A stretch of 64,000 nt of DNA, from NCBI RefSeq assembly GCF_900626155.1, contig NZ_LR130844.1, positions 1,329,109-1,393,108 of the forward strand, written 5' to 3'. Positions 1 to 8,475 of the stretch are shown here, piece after piece. The translations under genes were made by a program, and so were the position numbers. Within the stretch, counting starts at the first letter, position 1. Every line of letters starts with the position of its first letter. The notes beneath the pieces are model-generated. The model searched no databases, was not told the DNA's origin, and saw nothing but the letters and a program-made list of their open reading frames with translations. Source of the DNA: Anaerococcus vaginimassiliensis. GTDB taxonomy: Bacteria; Bacillota; Clostridia; Tissierellales; Peptoniphilaceae.

Positions 1-299
<299 letters not shown>

Positions 300-307
300 G
301 AGGAAAA

Positions 308-784
308 ATGACAGACGTAAGAGTAATAATGGGTTCAGCATCAGACATTGAAATTGCAAAGAAGGTTACTTCAATATTAAAAGATTTTGATATTTCTTAT
401 GAGGTTTCTGTCATATCTGCCCATAGAGCTTTGAATGTACTAGAAGAAACTATGGGAAAAGACGATGCCAAGGTTTATATTGGTATTGCAGGTATGGCAG
501 CTCACTTGGCAGGTGTTATGGCAGGAATGACTATAAAACCTGTTATTGGAATACCTGTAGGTGGAACAAACACAGCAGGACTTGATGCTTTGTTATCAAT
601 GGTACAAATGCCAAAGGGCGTTCCAGTTGCAACTGTAGCTATAAATGGTGGAAATAATGCAGCCCTTCTTGCAATTCAAATACTAGCTTTGGGAGATGAA
701 AAATTATCTGAAAAATTAAAGAACCATAAAAAAGAAATGCTAGAAAAAGTTTTGGAAGATGATAAGGGTATCGGTGAGATTTAA
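308..784 (+). CDS. purE: N5-carboxyaminoimidazole ribonucleotide mutase
   Basis: PurE rearranges N5-CAIR to CAIR in de novo purine synthesis. The 158-residue length is typical of class I PurE. The conserved phosphate-binding GSASD is at residues 9-13 and the catalytic SAHR segment at 37-40; the glycine-rich GIAGMAAHLAGVMAG and the PVIGIPVG segments follow in the expected order. The start has a clear AGGAGG about 5 bases upstream. The stop codon overlaps the purM start by one base (TAATG), implying coupled translation. A class I PurE normally needs PurK to supply N5-CAIR; no purK is in this window. Confidence 0.97.
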   Translation: MTDVRVIMGSASDIEIAKKVTSILKDFDISYEVSVISAHRALNVLEETMGKDDAKVYIGIAGMAAHLAGVMAGMTIKPVIGIPVGGTNTAGLDALLSMVQMPKGVPVATVAINGGNNAALLAIQILALGDEKLSEKLKNHKKEMLEKVLEDDKGIGEI

Positions 785-1803
785 TGGCTAAATTAACTTA
801 CAAAGATGCTGGTGTTGACAAAAACAAAGGCTACGATGAAGTAGAATTAATCAAAAAAATTGTAAAATCAACTCATGGCAAGGAAGTGTTAGCTGACATT
901 GGAGGATTTGCTGGGGCTTTTGCCCCAAATCTTTCAGGAATTTCTAATCCAGTTCTTTTAAGTGGGACTGATGGTGTCGGTACGAAGATAAAACTTGCCA
1001 TGGAAATGGATAAACACGATACAGTTGGTATAGATTGTGTTGCAATGTGTGTAAATGATATTTTGTGCCAAGGAGGAAAACCTCTATTTTTCTTAGATTA
1101 TATAGCTACAGGAAAATTAGATCCTAGAAAAATGGCAGAACTAGTTAAAGGTGTAGCTGATGGGTGTAAAATTGCAAGTGCAGCTCTGATAGGTGGAGAA
1201 ACTGCTGAAATGCCAGGCATATACAAGGAAGATGATTATGATTTGGCAGGCTTTGCAGTAGGTCTTGTAGATAAAGATAAAATAATTGACGGAAAAGATT
1301 TAAAAGAAGGAGATATCGCAATTGGTCTTTATTCTTCAGGAGTCCATAGCAATGGATTTTCTCTTGTAAGAGCTAGTATGGATCAGGCCGGCGTATCACT
1401 TACTGATAAGTTTGATGAAAATATTACAATAGGAGAAAAACTTCTTACTCCTACCAAAATATACGCCAAAGAGATAGAAGATTTAATAAACAATATAGAA
1501 GTAAAAGCAATATCTCATATAACTGGTGGTGGTCTTTATGAAAATGTACCAAGAGTATTAAAGGATGATCTATCAGTTGAATTTAACCTATCAAATCTAA
1601 AGCTAGACCCTATATTCGAAAATATTCAAAAGTGGGGCAATATCGACACTGATGAAATGTATAACACCTTCAATATGGGGGTTGGTATGGTAATCTTTGT
1701 AGATCCTAAGGATTGTGATAAATCTTTGGAAATCCTAAAAGGTAAAGCAGAAGTTGTTGGACAAGTAACTAAAGGAAATAAAAGTATTAAAATTAATTTA
1801 TAA
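784..1803 (+). CDS. purM: Phosphoribosylformylglycinamidine cyclo-ligase (AIR synthetase)
   Basis: PurM closes the imidazole ring, converting FGAM to AIR with ATP. At 339 residues it is full length. The N-terminal ATP-binding motif GTDGVGTK lies at residues 61-68, followed by DCVAMCVNDILCQGGKPLFFLDYIA and the GGETAEMPG segment, all characteristic of the PurM/PurL superfamily. HITGGGLYENVPR near residue 247 and the NMGVGMV segment near 300 complete the family pattern. The start overlaps the purE stop by one base and purC follows 11 bases downstream, so purE-purM-purC form one transcription unit. Confidence 0.97.
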   Translation: MAKLTYKDAGVDKNKGYDEVELIKKIVKSTHGKEVLADIGGFAGAFAPNLSGISNPVLLSGTDGVGTKIKLAMEMDKHDTVGIDCVAMCVNDILCQGGKPLFFLDYIATGKLDPRKMAELVKGVADGCKIASAALIGGETAEMPGIYKEDDYDLAGFAVGLVDKDKIIDGKDLKEGDIAIGLYSSGVHSNGFSLVRASMDQAGVSLTDKFDENITIGEKLLTPTKIYAKEIEDLINNIEVKAISHITGGGLYENVPRVLKDDLSVEFNLSNLKLDPIFENIQKWGNIDTDEMYNTFNMGVGMVIFVDPKDCDKSLEILKGKAEVVGQVTKGNKSIKINL

Positions 1804-1814
1804 GGAGAATTAAT

Positions 1815-2495
1815 ATGGAAAAAGTATACACAGGAAAAACAAAAGACGTTTACAAACTAAATGATGAAGAATATTTACTAAAGTTTAAAGATGATGTAAC
1901 AGGAAATGATGGTGTATTCGATCCAGGCGCAAATTCAGTAGGTCTTACTATGGAAGGAGCAGGTCACCAAGCAGTAGCAATGACAAAATTCTTCTATGAA
2001 AAACTAAATGAAAAAGGTCTTACAACTCACTTTATATCTGCAGATCTTGATAAAAACGAAGCTATTGTTAAAAAAGCAGAAGTTTTTGGTCAAGGTGTTG
2101 AAGTTATAGTTAGATATTACGCTGTAGGATCATTTATCAGAAGATACGGTAAATATATAGAAAATGGTACAAAAATTGATCCTTATGTAGAAATTACATT
2201 AAAAGATGATGAAAGAGAAGATCCACTAATAACTAAAGATGCACTAGCTTTACTAAAAATCATGACAGAAGATGAATACGAAGAACTAAAAGAGCTCGCC
2301 CTAAACATAGGTGAGATTGTAAGAGAAGAACTTGCTAAAAAAGATCTTGACTTATACGATATCAAATTTGAATTTGGTAGAATAGAAGATGGAAAAGTAG
2401 CTTTAATAGATGAAATTTCTGGTGGAAATATGAGAGCCTACAAAGGCGATAAATATATAGAACCTCTAGAACTAGAAAAAATAATGTTAGGATAA
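1815..2495 (+). CDS. purC: SAICAR synthetase
   Basis: PurC joins CAIR to aspartate with ATP to give SAICAR, the step after PurE. The 226-residue protein is the short bacterial form. It begins with the YTGKTKDVY motif, has the VRYYAVGSFIRRYG segment and ends with the FGR...ALIDEISGGNMR signature (the latter binds the nucleotide and Mg2+). AAGGAG lies 8 bases before the ATG. This is the last gene of the purine group here. Its natural terminator begins 5 bases after the stop but has been split by an insertion sequence. Confidence 0.97.
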   Translation: MEKVYTGKTKDVYKLNDEEYLLKFKDDVTGNDGVFDPGANSVGLTMEGAGHQAVAMTKFFYEKLNEKGLTTHFISADLDKNEAIVKKAEVFGQGVEVIVRYYAVGSFIRRYGKYIENGTKIDPYVEITLKDDEREDPLITKDALALLKIMTEDEYEELKELALNIGEIVREELAKKDLDLYDIKFEFGRIEDGKVALIDEISGGNMRAYKGDKYIEPLELEKIMLG

Positions 2496-2499
2496 TATC

Positions 2500-2507
2500 A
2501 GACTCCC
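2500..2507 (+). terminator. Left half of the split purC terminator
   Basis: AGACTCCC here is the exact reverse complement of GGGAGTCT at 3996-4003. With the insertion sequence and one copy of its TTT duplication removed, the two arms would be separated only by GTTT and followed by TTTTG, a classic intrinsic terminator for purC. In the present sequence the arms are about 1.5 kb apart. Confidence 0.85.
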
Positions 2508-2550
2508 GTTTTGAGCTGAACCCGTAAACACGGAATAACTTAATAATATT

Positions 2551-3423
2551 TTAAGCGGAATGTAATCTGTAATCAATAGGTGACATTCCGTTTAATTTTG
2601 CTTTAATCCTGTCTTCGTTGTACCATTTGATATATGATTCTATTTCTTTTCTTAACTCTTCATAATTCTTAAATTCTACACCATAGTACATTTCTTGTTT
2701 GAGTATACCAAAGAAGTTCTCCATTGGTGAATTGTCTAGACAATTGCCTTTTCTTGACATACTTTGTGTTATGTTTAGTTTGCTAAGTCTACTTGACCAT
2801 GAACTATGTTGGTAATGGAATCCCTGGTCTGAGTGTATTACTAGATCATCACTTTCTTCTATTCTTTTAGTTGCTTCTTCTAGCATTGTATTTGTTAGTT
2901 TAATTGTCGGACGGTGACTTAGTGTATAACTAATTATCTCGCTATTGTATACATCTAGTATTGGTGATAGGTAAAGTCTTTTCTCATTTCCTTTGATTCT
3001 AAATTCTGTTACATCTGTTAACCATAGCTTATTAGGTTTTTTAGCTTTAAAGTTACGATTTACTAGATTAGGAGCTACTTTACCTACCTGTCCCTTGTAT
3101 GATGAGTATTTTCTTGATCTCGTTTTAAATTTAGCACATAGAAGTCCTTCTTGTCTCATTATTCTTAATACTCTTTTATGATTTACTATTAAACTTTTGT
3201 TTCTTAAAGCTTTACAAACTCTTCTGTATCCATATCTTCCCTTAGTTGCTTTAACAATTGACTTGATTTTTTCTCTAATCTTCTTGTCTTTGTCTATTGG
3301 ATTTTCTAATTTTATCTTCCATTCATAGTATGAGGATTTAGGTAGTTTAGCTACTTTTATCCATTCACTTGCTTTTGTTTCAGCATGTTCTTTAAGAAGA
3401 TTAAGTATTATCTTTGTTTTTTC
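2551..3423 (-). CDS. IS3-family transposase OrfB (made by -1 frameshift from OrfA)
   Basis: This is the catalytic half of the transposase. The frame is open without a stop from upstream of the OrfA end (about 3480) down to the TAA at 2551-2553. It contains an HTH_21-like region (KGRYGYRRVCKALRN), then the DDE integrase core: WLTDVTEF (first Asp), HSDQGFHYQ (second Asp) and NSPMENFFGILKQE (Glu). The first ATG in the frame, at 3159, would remove the N-terminal 90 residues, so expression by -1 slippage on the A6 tract (3417-3422 on the + strand) within OrfA is more likely. I place the start at the slip site. No inactivating lesion is visible. Confidence 0.9.
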   Translation of the reverse strand, partial: EKTKIILNLLKEHAETKASEWIKVAKLPKSSYYEWKIKLENPIDKDKKIREKIKSIVKATKGRYGYRRVCKALRNKSLIVNHKRVLRIMRQEGLLCAKFKTRSRKYSSYKGQVGKVAPNLVNRNFKAKKPNKLWLTDVTEFRIKGNEKRLYLSPILDVYNSEIISYTLSHRPTIKLTNTMLEEATKRIEESDDLVIHSDQGFHYQHSSWSSRLSKLNITQSMSRKGNCLDNSPMENFFGILKQEMYYGVEFKNYEELRKEIESYIKWYNEDRIKAKLNGMSPIDYRLHSA

Positions 3424-3947
3424 CTTGCTTCTGCCTCTTCTTCCAGTAGCAAGGCTTGATACTTTTTTTCGAATAGTATTTGCATCTTTAAATATTTATT
3501 TTCTTCTCTAAGTCTAATTAACTCTTCTCTTTCAGACTCTTTTATTGGTTTTTCTTTCTTAGGTTTCTTATCTGATTTAGACATATCTTTCTTTGGCCTT
3601 CCTCTATTATCTTCTAGCCCAGATAAACCACGCTGTTGATAAGCTTTCTCCCACCTATATACCATAGATCCATTAGAAAGATTGAAGTGCTCGGCGGTTT
3701 CTCTAAGCGAAGTATTATTGATTTGTCTATATTGTATTACAGATAGTTTAAATTCACTAGTGTATTTATTATTGTTTAGATTCTTAGATAAGTTATCAAA
3801 CCCTCCTGATCGATATTTTACTATCCAACTTTCAAGTGTTGAATTGGGAATATTATATTTTTTGGCAACCATTTTATGGCCACCATACTCTCCTGATAAG
3901 TATTCTAATACTAATTTAATTTTAAATTCTTTTGTGTATTTTGACAT
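3408..3947 (-). CDS. IS3-family transposase OrfA (helix-turn-helix protein)
   Basis: OrfA binds the element's ends and supplies the N-terminus of the OrfAB fusion. The 179-residue protein has two helix-turn-helix segments (residues about 1-60 and 62-110, pattern SKYTKEFK...YNIPNSTLESWI and YTSEFK...LSNGSMVYRW), then a lysine-rich linker and a leucine-zipper-like tail (EELIRLREENKYLKMQ). I chose the ATG at 3947 because GGAGGGG lies directly upstream; a longer open frame to 4025 crosses the insertion sequence end and is not credible. It ends with codons AGG AAA AAA CAA AGA TAA, where A6 allows a -1 shift into orfB. Confidence 0.92.
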   Translation of the reverse strand: MSKYTKEFKIKLVLEYLSGEYGGHKMVAKKYNIPNSTLESWIVKYRSGGFDNLSKNLNNNKYTSEFKLSVIQYRQINNTSLRETAEHFNLSNGSMVYRWEKAYQQRGLSGLEDNRGRPKKDMSKSDKKPKKEKPIKESEREELIRLREENKYLKMQILFEKKYQALLLEEEAEARKKQR

Positions 3948-3995
3948 GAAAAAACCCCTCCATCCGTATTCCGGATTTTGGGGTCCAGCACATTT

Positions 3996-4008
3996 GGGAG
4001 TCTTTTTG
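3996..4008 (+). terminator. Right half of the split purC terminator
   Basis: GGGAGTCT followed by TTTTG is the 3' arm and U-tract of the terminator whose 5' arm AGACTCCC is at 2500-2507. The insertion sequence sits between them. Confidence 0.85.
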
Positions 4009-4075
4009 TTTATGTTTTTTATCAATAAATATTAATAATTTAAAAACTTTAATTTATTAAAATAATAAGAAAAAA

Positions 4076-4104
4076 TTGAAATATCAGGGGTTTTGTGGTA
4101 TTAT
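4076..4104 (+). promoter_or_regulatory. Promoter of secG-rnr-smpB-thyX
   Basis: TTGAAA at 4076-4081 and TATTAT at 4099-4104 are separated by exactly 17 bases, and the secG start follows 28 bases after the -10 box. It lies downstream of the split purine terminator. Confidence 0.8.
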
Positions 4105-4131
4105 AACAGGGTATGAATCGGAGGTGTCTAT

Positions 4132-4359
4132 ATGGTAAATTTCTTAGCGATTGTACTAGTTATTGCATCAATAGTTATCATAACAGCAGTAACACTACAA
4201 GATCCTAAAACTGAAGGTCTAGGAGCTCTATCAGGAACACAAACTAACGTATTCGGTAGAAGCGCTCACAGATCAAAAAACGAAATGTTAGATAAGGTTG
4301 CTATTGCAGGTGGTATACTTCTATTTTTAGGAAGTATAATAATGGTAGCAATTAACTAG
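4132..4359 (+). CDS. secG: Preprotein translocase subunit SecG
   Basis: SecG is the small membrane partner of SecYE that assists protein export. The 75-residue protein has two hydrophobic helices (about residues 3-21 and 56-74) separated by the conserved loop LQDPKTEGLGALSGTQTNVFGR, the clearest SecG signature. GGAGG precedes the ATG by 7 bases. The order secG-rnr-smpB is the same as in Bacillus and many other Firmicutes. A hairpin terminator follows the gene before rnr, so expression of rnr probably depends on partial read-through. Confidence 0.96.
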   Translation: MVNFLAIVLVIASIVIITAVTLQDPKTEGLGALSGTQTNVFGRSAHRSKNEMLDKVAIAGGILLFLGSIIMVAIN

Positions 4360-4362
4360 GAA

Positions 4363-4396
4363 GGGGTAAGCTATATAATAGCTTAGCCTCTTTTTT
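4363..4396 (+). terminator. Intrinsic terminator after secG
   Basis: GGGTAAGCTAT and ATAGCTTAGCC form a long stem with one mismatch, followed by TCTTTTTT. It lies between secG and rnr and may act as an attenuator. Confidence 0.8.
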
Positions 4397-4418
4397 ATTA
4401 TAGACAATAGGAGTTTCA

Positions 4419-6539
4419 ATGAATTTAAAAGAATTAATACTTAACTTGGTATATGACAGTGATTATATTCCAATGAGTAAGAAAGAACTGTTTTCTTATC
4501 TAAAAGTTGATAAATACACAAGAAAAGCGGTTGAAGATATACTAAAAGATTTAGAAAAAGAAAATAAAATAAGGATATCAAATAAAAAAAGAATAATGCC
4601 TTTGACTGAGGAAGAACTATCTCTAACAGGCAAAATTTCTATTGCCCAAGGAGGATATGGATTTTTCATATCTGACAATGAAGATTTTTCAGATGTTTTT
4701 ATTAAAAAGGATAATCTTAACAACGCCCATAACAACGATAGGGTAAAAATAGAAATCATCAGAGAAAAAGCAGAAGGAAAAAATGCCGAAGGTAGGGTAA
4801 CTAATATAATCGAAAGAGCTAATGAAGAAGTAATAGGAACCTACCAAAAAAACAAAGGTTTTGGTTTTGTTATAGCTGATGATAAATCCTTTGGCGATGA
4901 TATCTATATCGAAGATAAGTTCTCCAAGAAGGCGAAAGACAAAGACAAGGTTGCAGTTGAGATTATAAATTATCCTAAAAAAGGTAAACCTGAAGGTAGG
5001 ATTACTGAAATAATTGGTAGCAAAGGTGATAAGAATATAGATGTTTTATCATTAATCAGAGCTCACAATCTTCCATATGAGTTTTCTAAAGAAACAAAGA
5101 AGGAGACCTTATATATTGATGACTCCGTATCAAGTATTGAATTAAATGGCAGAAAAGATCTAAGAGATTTGTTTACAGTAACAATTGATGGTAGAGATTC
5201 AAAAGATTTTGACGATGCCATTTCCATAGAAAAAAATGGAGAAAATTACGATCTTTATGTTCATATAGCAGATGTTGCTCACTATGTAAAAAAGGGCAGC
5301 GCAATAGATGATGATGCCTACGAGAGAGGAAATTCTACTTATTTATTTAATGTTGTAATATCAATGCTTCCAGAAAAGCTTTCTAACGGAATTTGCTCAC
5401 TTAACCCAAACGAAGATAGGCTTAGCCTGAGCTTAAAAATGACAGTAAATCCCAAGGGAAAAGTTATAGCAAATGACTTTTATGAAGCGGTTATTAACTC
5501 AGATTATAGGCTTGTATATGATGATGTAAATAATTTTTTAGATGATAATGATGATAATATTTATGAAGATGAATTATTAAAAGAAAAACTAAGAGACTTT
5601 GACAAACTTAGAGAAATATTAAGCAATATGAGAAAAAAACGTGGATCCATTGATTTTAACTTTTCAGAAAGCCAAATAGATGTTACAGATGATGGCAAAG
5701 TCTTAAATATTTCTAATCTTGAGAGAGGATCTGGAAATAAGATGATAGAAGAATTTATGCTTTGTGCAAATGAATGTGTAGCTAGTTTATTTGCCTATAT
5801 GGATTTTCCGTTTATATATAGAATTCACGAAAAGCCAAGCGAAGAGAAATTAGAGTCATTTAAAAAAGATCTTCAGGCTGTAGGATTAAATATAAAGGGT
5901 AGTGAGCTTCATCCTAAAGACTTCCAACAAATACTAGAAGATGTAGAAGGAAAAGATATAGAAAAAGTAATAAATCTTTTGATGCTTAGAACTATGCAAA
6001 AGGCAAAATATTCTGAGACTAGGGATATACATTTTGGCTTGTCTACAAATTTCTACACTCACTTTACATCACCCATCAGAAGGTATCCAGATCTTATTGT
6101 CCACAGACTTCTGAAAAAATATATTCATAACAAGATTGCAAAATTAAACCAAGCAAGTCTAGAAAAAAGTTTATCTAAAAATGCAGAGCACTTGTCTATG
6201 ACAGAAAGAAGAAGCGAAGAGTGCGAAAGAGATGTAGAAGATCTTTTCAAATGTAAATATATGAGAAGATTTGTCGGAGATGATTTTTACGGTAATATTT
6301 CTTCAATCACTGATTTTGGTATGTTTATCGAGTTAGAAAACACTGTAGAAGGATTATTTATGTATAAATTTTCTGAAGACAGGTATGATTATATAGAAGA
6401 AACTATGAAGGCATTTAATGCTGATACCAAGAGGTTTTATTCTATAGGAGATAGAGTTAAAATTAGAGTAAGAGATGTAGATATGTATCAAAGAAATATA
6501 GATTTTGATATGGAGGTAGATGATGAAATTATTAGCTAA
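4419..6539 (+). CDS. rnr: Ribonuclease R
   Basis: RNase R is a processive 3'-5' exoribonuclease that degrades structured RNA and works with SmpB/tmRNA in rescue. The 706-residue protein has an N-terminal winged-helix region, two cold-shock-like OB folds (GYGFFISDNEDFSDVFI near residue 80, GFGFVIADD near 145), and the RNB catalytic domain with DGRDSKDFDDAIS at about residues 256-268, whose aspartates bind the metal ions. A C-terminal S1 domain (FYGNISSITDFGMFIEL...) closes the protein; the basic tail seen in enteric RNase R is absent. The stop overlaps the smpB start region, indicating coupling. Confidence 0.96.
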   Translation: MNLKELILNLVYDSDYIPMSKKELFSYLKVDKYTRKAVEDILKDLEKENKIRISNKKRIMPLTEEELSLTGKISIAQGGYGFFISDNEDFSDVFIKKDNLNNAHNNDRVKIEIIREKAEGKNAEGRVTNIIERANEEVIGTYQKNKGFGFVIADDKSFGDDIYIEDKFSKKAKDKDKVAVEIINYPKKGKPEGRITEIIGSKGDKNIDVLSLIRAHNLPYEFSKETKKETLYIDDSVSSIELNGRKDLRDLFTVTIDGRDSKDFDDAISIEKNGENYDLYVHIADVAHYVKKGSAIDDDAYERGNSTYLFNVVISMLPEKLSNGICSLNPNEDRLSLSLKMTVNPKGKVIANDFYEAVINSDYRLVYDDVNNFLDDNDDNIYEDELLKEKLRDFDKLREILSNMRKKRGSIDFNFSESQIDVTDDGKVLNISNLERGSGNKMIEEFMLCANECVASLFAYMDFPFIYRIHEKPSEEKLESFKKDLQAVGLNIKGSELHPKDFQQILEDVEGKDIEKVINLLMLRTMQKAKYSETRDIHFGLSTNFYTHFTSPIRRYPDLIVHRLLKKYIHNKIAKLNQASLEKSLSKNAEHLSMTERRSEECERDVEDLFKCKYMRRFVGDDFYGNISSITDFGMFIELENTVEGLFMYKFSEDRYDYIEETMKAFNADTKRFYSIGDRVKIRVRDVDMYQRNIDFDMEVDDEIIS

Positions 6540-6969
6540 TAATAAAAAGGCCTACCATGATTATTTTATAGAAGAAAAATATGAAGCAGGTTTATCTCTT
6601 TTAGGTAGCGAAGTAAAATCTATAAAAAAAGGGAAAGTATCAATAAAGGAATCTTTTATTTCTGATAGAAATGGAGAGATGTTTATATATGGTATGCATG
6701 TAACACCGTATGAACAAGCCTACGAAAAAGATATTGATCCAACGAGAACAAGGAGACTTCTCCTTCATAAAAAAGAGATAAATAAGCTAATAGGTCAAAA
6801 AACACAAGCTGGATTTACTATAGTTCCACTTAAGATTTATGAAAGAGATGGATTAGTTAAGCTAGAGCTTGCTCTTGCAAAAGGTAAGAAACAGTTTGAT
6901 AAGAGAGAGTCTATCAAAGCTAAAGATGACAAGAGAAAAATAGATAGAGCACTTAAAAATTATAGATAA
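6523..6969 (+). CDS. smpB: SsrA-binding protein SmpB
   Basis: SmpB binds tmRNA and delivers it to stalled ribosomes. The 148-residue protein has the family pattern: NKKAYHDYFIEEKYEAGLSLLGSEVKSIKKGKVSIKESF at the start, RTRRLLLHKKEI in the middle, and the C-terminal GKKQFDKRESIKAKD helix that enters the ribosome. Two ATGs are adjacent (6520 and 6523); GGAGG at 6512-6516 is 3 bases from the first and 6 from the second, so I prefer 6523. It overlaps rnr. No tmRNA gene is recognisable downstream, where thyX follows after 9 bases. Confidence 0.96.
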   Translation: MKLLANNKKAYHDYFIEEKYEAGLSLLGSEVKSIKKGKVSIKESFISDRNGEMFIYGMHVTPYEQAYEKDIDPTRTRRLLLHKKEINKLIGQKTQAGFTIVPLKIYERDGLVKLELALAKGKKQFDKRESIKAKDDKRKIDRALKNYR

Positions 6970-6978
6970 GGACTAAAA

Positions 6979-7746
6979 ATGACAGAACTTAAGGTAAAAC
7001 TTTTAAATTATACTCCGGATGGAGAAGAAACAATAGCCCAAGCAGGCAAGCTTTGCTATTCAAGAGTAGGTGTAGATGAAATTGGAGAAAAACAAGATGA
7101 AGAATCAATAGCAAGGTATGTTAAAATGCTTTCTGATATGGGCCATCTTTCTCCTATAGAGCATGTATCTTTTACATTTGCGGTTGAAGGAGTATCAAGA
7201 GTTTTGACTCATCAACTTGTTCGTCACAGACTTGCATCATATTCTCAACAATCTCAAAGGTATGTCAAACTAGACCAATTTGATTATATTATTCCTCCAG
7301 AAATAGAAAAAGACAAAAGTGCAAAAGAAATTTATGTAAATCACATGATTGCTTGTCAAAAGGCATACGATGATCTTGTTGAAATTCTAGAGAAGAAGCA
7401 TTATGAAGATTTCATAAAAGAAGGGATGGATGAGAAAAAAGCAAGAAGATCTGCATCTAAAAAAGCAATAGAAGATGCTAGATATACTTTTCCAAATGCT
7501 TGTGAGACAAAAATAGTATTTACTATGAATGCTAGAACTCTTTTACACTTCTTCAATGTAAGAAGCTGTCTACGAGCTCAATGGGAGATTAGAGAAATGT
7601 CTGATCAAATGCTAAAGCTTGTAAAAGATATATATCCAAATCTATTTTCAAATGCAGGTCCATCTTGCATAAGTGGTCCATGTCCTGAGGGCAAGATGAC
7701 TTGTGGCAAAATAAAAGAAGTCCGCGAAAAATTTTCTAATATGTAA
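6979..7746 (+). CDS. thyX: Flavin-dependent thymidylate synthase
   Basis: ThyX methylates dUMP to dTMP using methylene-tetrahydrofolate and FAD/NADPH. The defining motif RHRxxSxxxxSxR is present as [13 protein letters not shown] near residues 81-93. The C-terminal segment [23 protein letters not shown] carries the dUMP-binding arginines and the activating region. Length (255 residues) is typical. It follows smpB by 9 bases with AAGGA before the ATG, so it is probably in the same operon. Use of ThyX instead of ThyA frees the cell from needing dihydrofolate reductase for this step. Confidence 0.96.
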   Translation: MTELKVKLLNYTPDGEETIAQAGKLCYSRVGVDEIGEKQDEESIARYVKMLSDMGHLSPIEHVSFTFAVEGVSRVLTHQLVRHRLASYSQQSQRYVKLDQFDYIIPPEIEKDKSAKEIYVNHMIACQKAYDDLVEILEKKHYEDFIKEGMDEKKARRSASKKAIEDARYTFPNACETKIVFTMNARTLLHFFNVRSCLRAQWEIREMSDQMLKLVKDIYPNLFSNAGPSCISGPCPEGKMTCGKIKEVREKFSNM

Positions 7747-7772
7747 TAAAAACTAAGGTTAAGAGGGATTTT

Positions 7773-8474
7773 ATGGCTTACATACAACTGAATAATTTAA
7801 GAAAAGAATTCAAGTCAGGAAATACAACTATAGTTGCTAATGACGATATAAATTTTTCCTTGGTAAAGGGGAGACTTTTAATTATTGTAGGAGCAAGTGG
7901 TGCAGGAAAAACTACTCTTCTAAATCTATTGGGAGGTATGGATAAAGCTACCAGTGGAGATATTATAATAGACGGCAAAAATATAGCCGATTTGGATGAT
8001 AAAAGTTTAACTGAGTATAGGAGAGATGATGTGGGTTTTGTATTCCAACATTATAACCTTATTCCAAACTTAACCGCTATTGAAAATGTTGAAATGGCAT
8101 CAGAAATTTCATCAAATCCCTTAGACCCAGAAGAAACTCTAAAAGAAGTTGGACTTTCTCATAGACTTAACAATTTTCCATCCCAATTATCTGGTGGGGA
8201 GCAACAAAGGGTTGCTATTGCAAGAGCCTTAGCAAAAAATCCTAAACTTTTATTATGTGATGAACCAACAGGTGCTCTTGACTATGAAACTGGTAAAAAT
8301 ATTTTGAAATTATTAGAAAAAGCTTGCCACGAAATGGGTGCAACAGTTGTGATCATTACACACAATTCATTGATAAAACCTATGGCTGACCAAGTAATAG
8401 AAATTAGAGATGGAAAAATTGTAGAAGATTATATAAACAATAATCCATTGCCAGTAGATGAAATAGAGTGGTAG
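7773..8474 (+). CDS. ABC transporter ATP-binding protein (MacB/LolD-like)
   Basis: This is the ATPase of a two-gene ABC system with the FtsX-like permease directly downstream (1 base apart). Walker A is GASGAGKTT near residues 39-47, the signature is LSGGEQQR near 139-146 and Walker B is LLLCDEP near 160-166, with the D-loop GALD and the switch histidine in ITHNS. The [21 protein letters not shown]-type Q-loop region is typical of the MacB/LolD/SalX group, whose members power lipoprotein release, antimicrobial peptide resistance or bacteriocin export. The substrate is unknown. RBS GAGGG precedes the ATG. There is a 26-base gap from thyX without a clear terminator. Confidence 0.9.
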   Translation: MAYIQLNNLRKEFKSGNTTIVANDDINFSLVKGRLLIIVGASGAGKTTLLNLLGGMDKATSGDIIIDGKNIADLDDKSLTEYRRDDVGFVFQHYNLIPNLTAIENVEMASEISSNPLDPEETLKEVGLSHRLNNFPSQLSGGEQQRVAIARALAKNPKLLLCDEPTGALDYETGKNILKLLEKACHEMGATVVIITHNSLIKPMADQVIEIRDGKIVEDYINNNPLPVDEIEW

Positions 8475-8475
8475 T

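Larger units (their letters stand above)
2512..3992 (-). mobile_element. IS3-family insertion sequence, IS150-like
   Basis: The element is about 1,481 bp and codes on the - strand. Its ends are imperfect inverted repeats: TGAGCTGAACCCG at the left and, read inward from the right, TGTGCTGGACCCCA, both continuing to a shared CGGAATA. They start with TG and end with CA as in the IS3 family. TTT flanks both sides (2509-2511 and 3993-3995) as a 3-bp target duplication. It carries orfA and orfB in overlapping frames with an A6 slip site. All transposase motifs and both ends are present, so it looks recently inserted and possibly active. Confidence 0.93.

Noticed and set aside
2551-3159. Transposase OrfB as a truncated pseudogene starting at the ATG at 3159
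   Set aside because: Translating upstream of 3159 shows the frame is open past the OrfA end, so the gene is complete and read by frameshifting.
3948-4025. OrfA extended upstream to 4025
   Set aside because: The extension crosses the inverted repeat and leaves the element; the ATG at 3947 has GGAGGGG upstream.
6970-7000. A tmRNA gene next to smpB
   Set aside because: thyX follows smpB after 9 bases; no tRNA-like or tag-coding sequence is seen.
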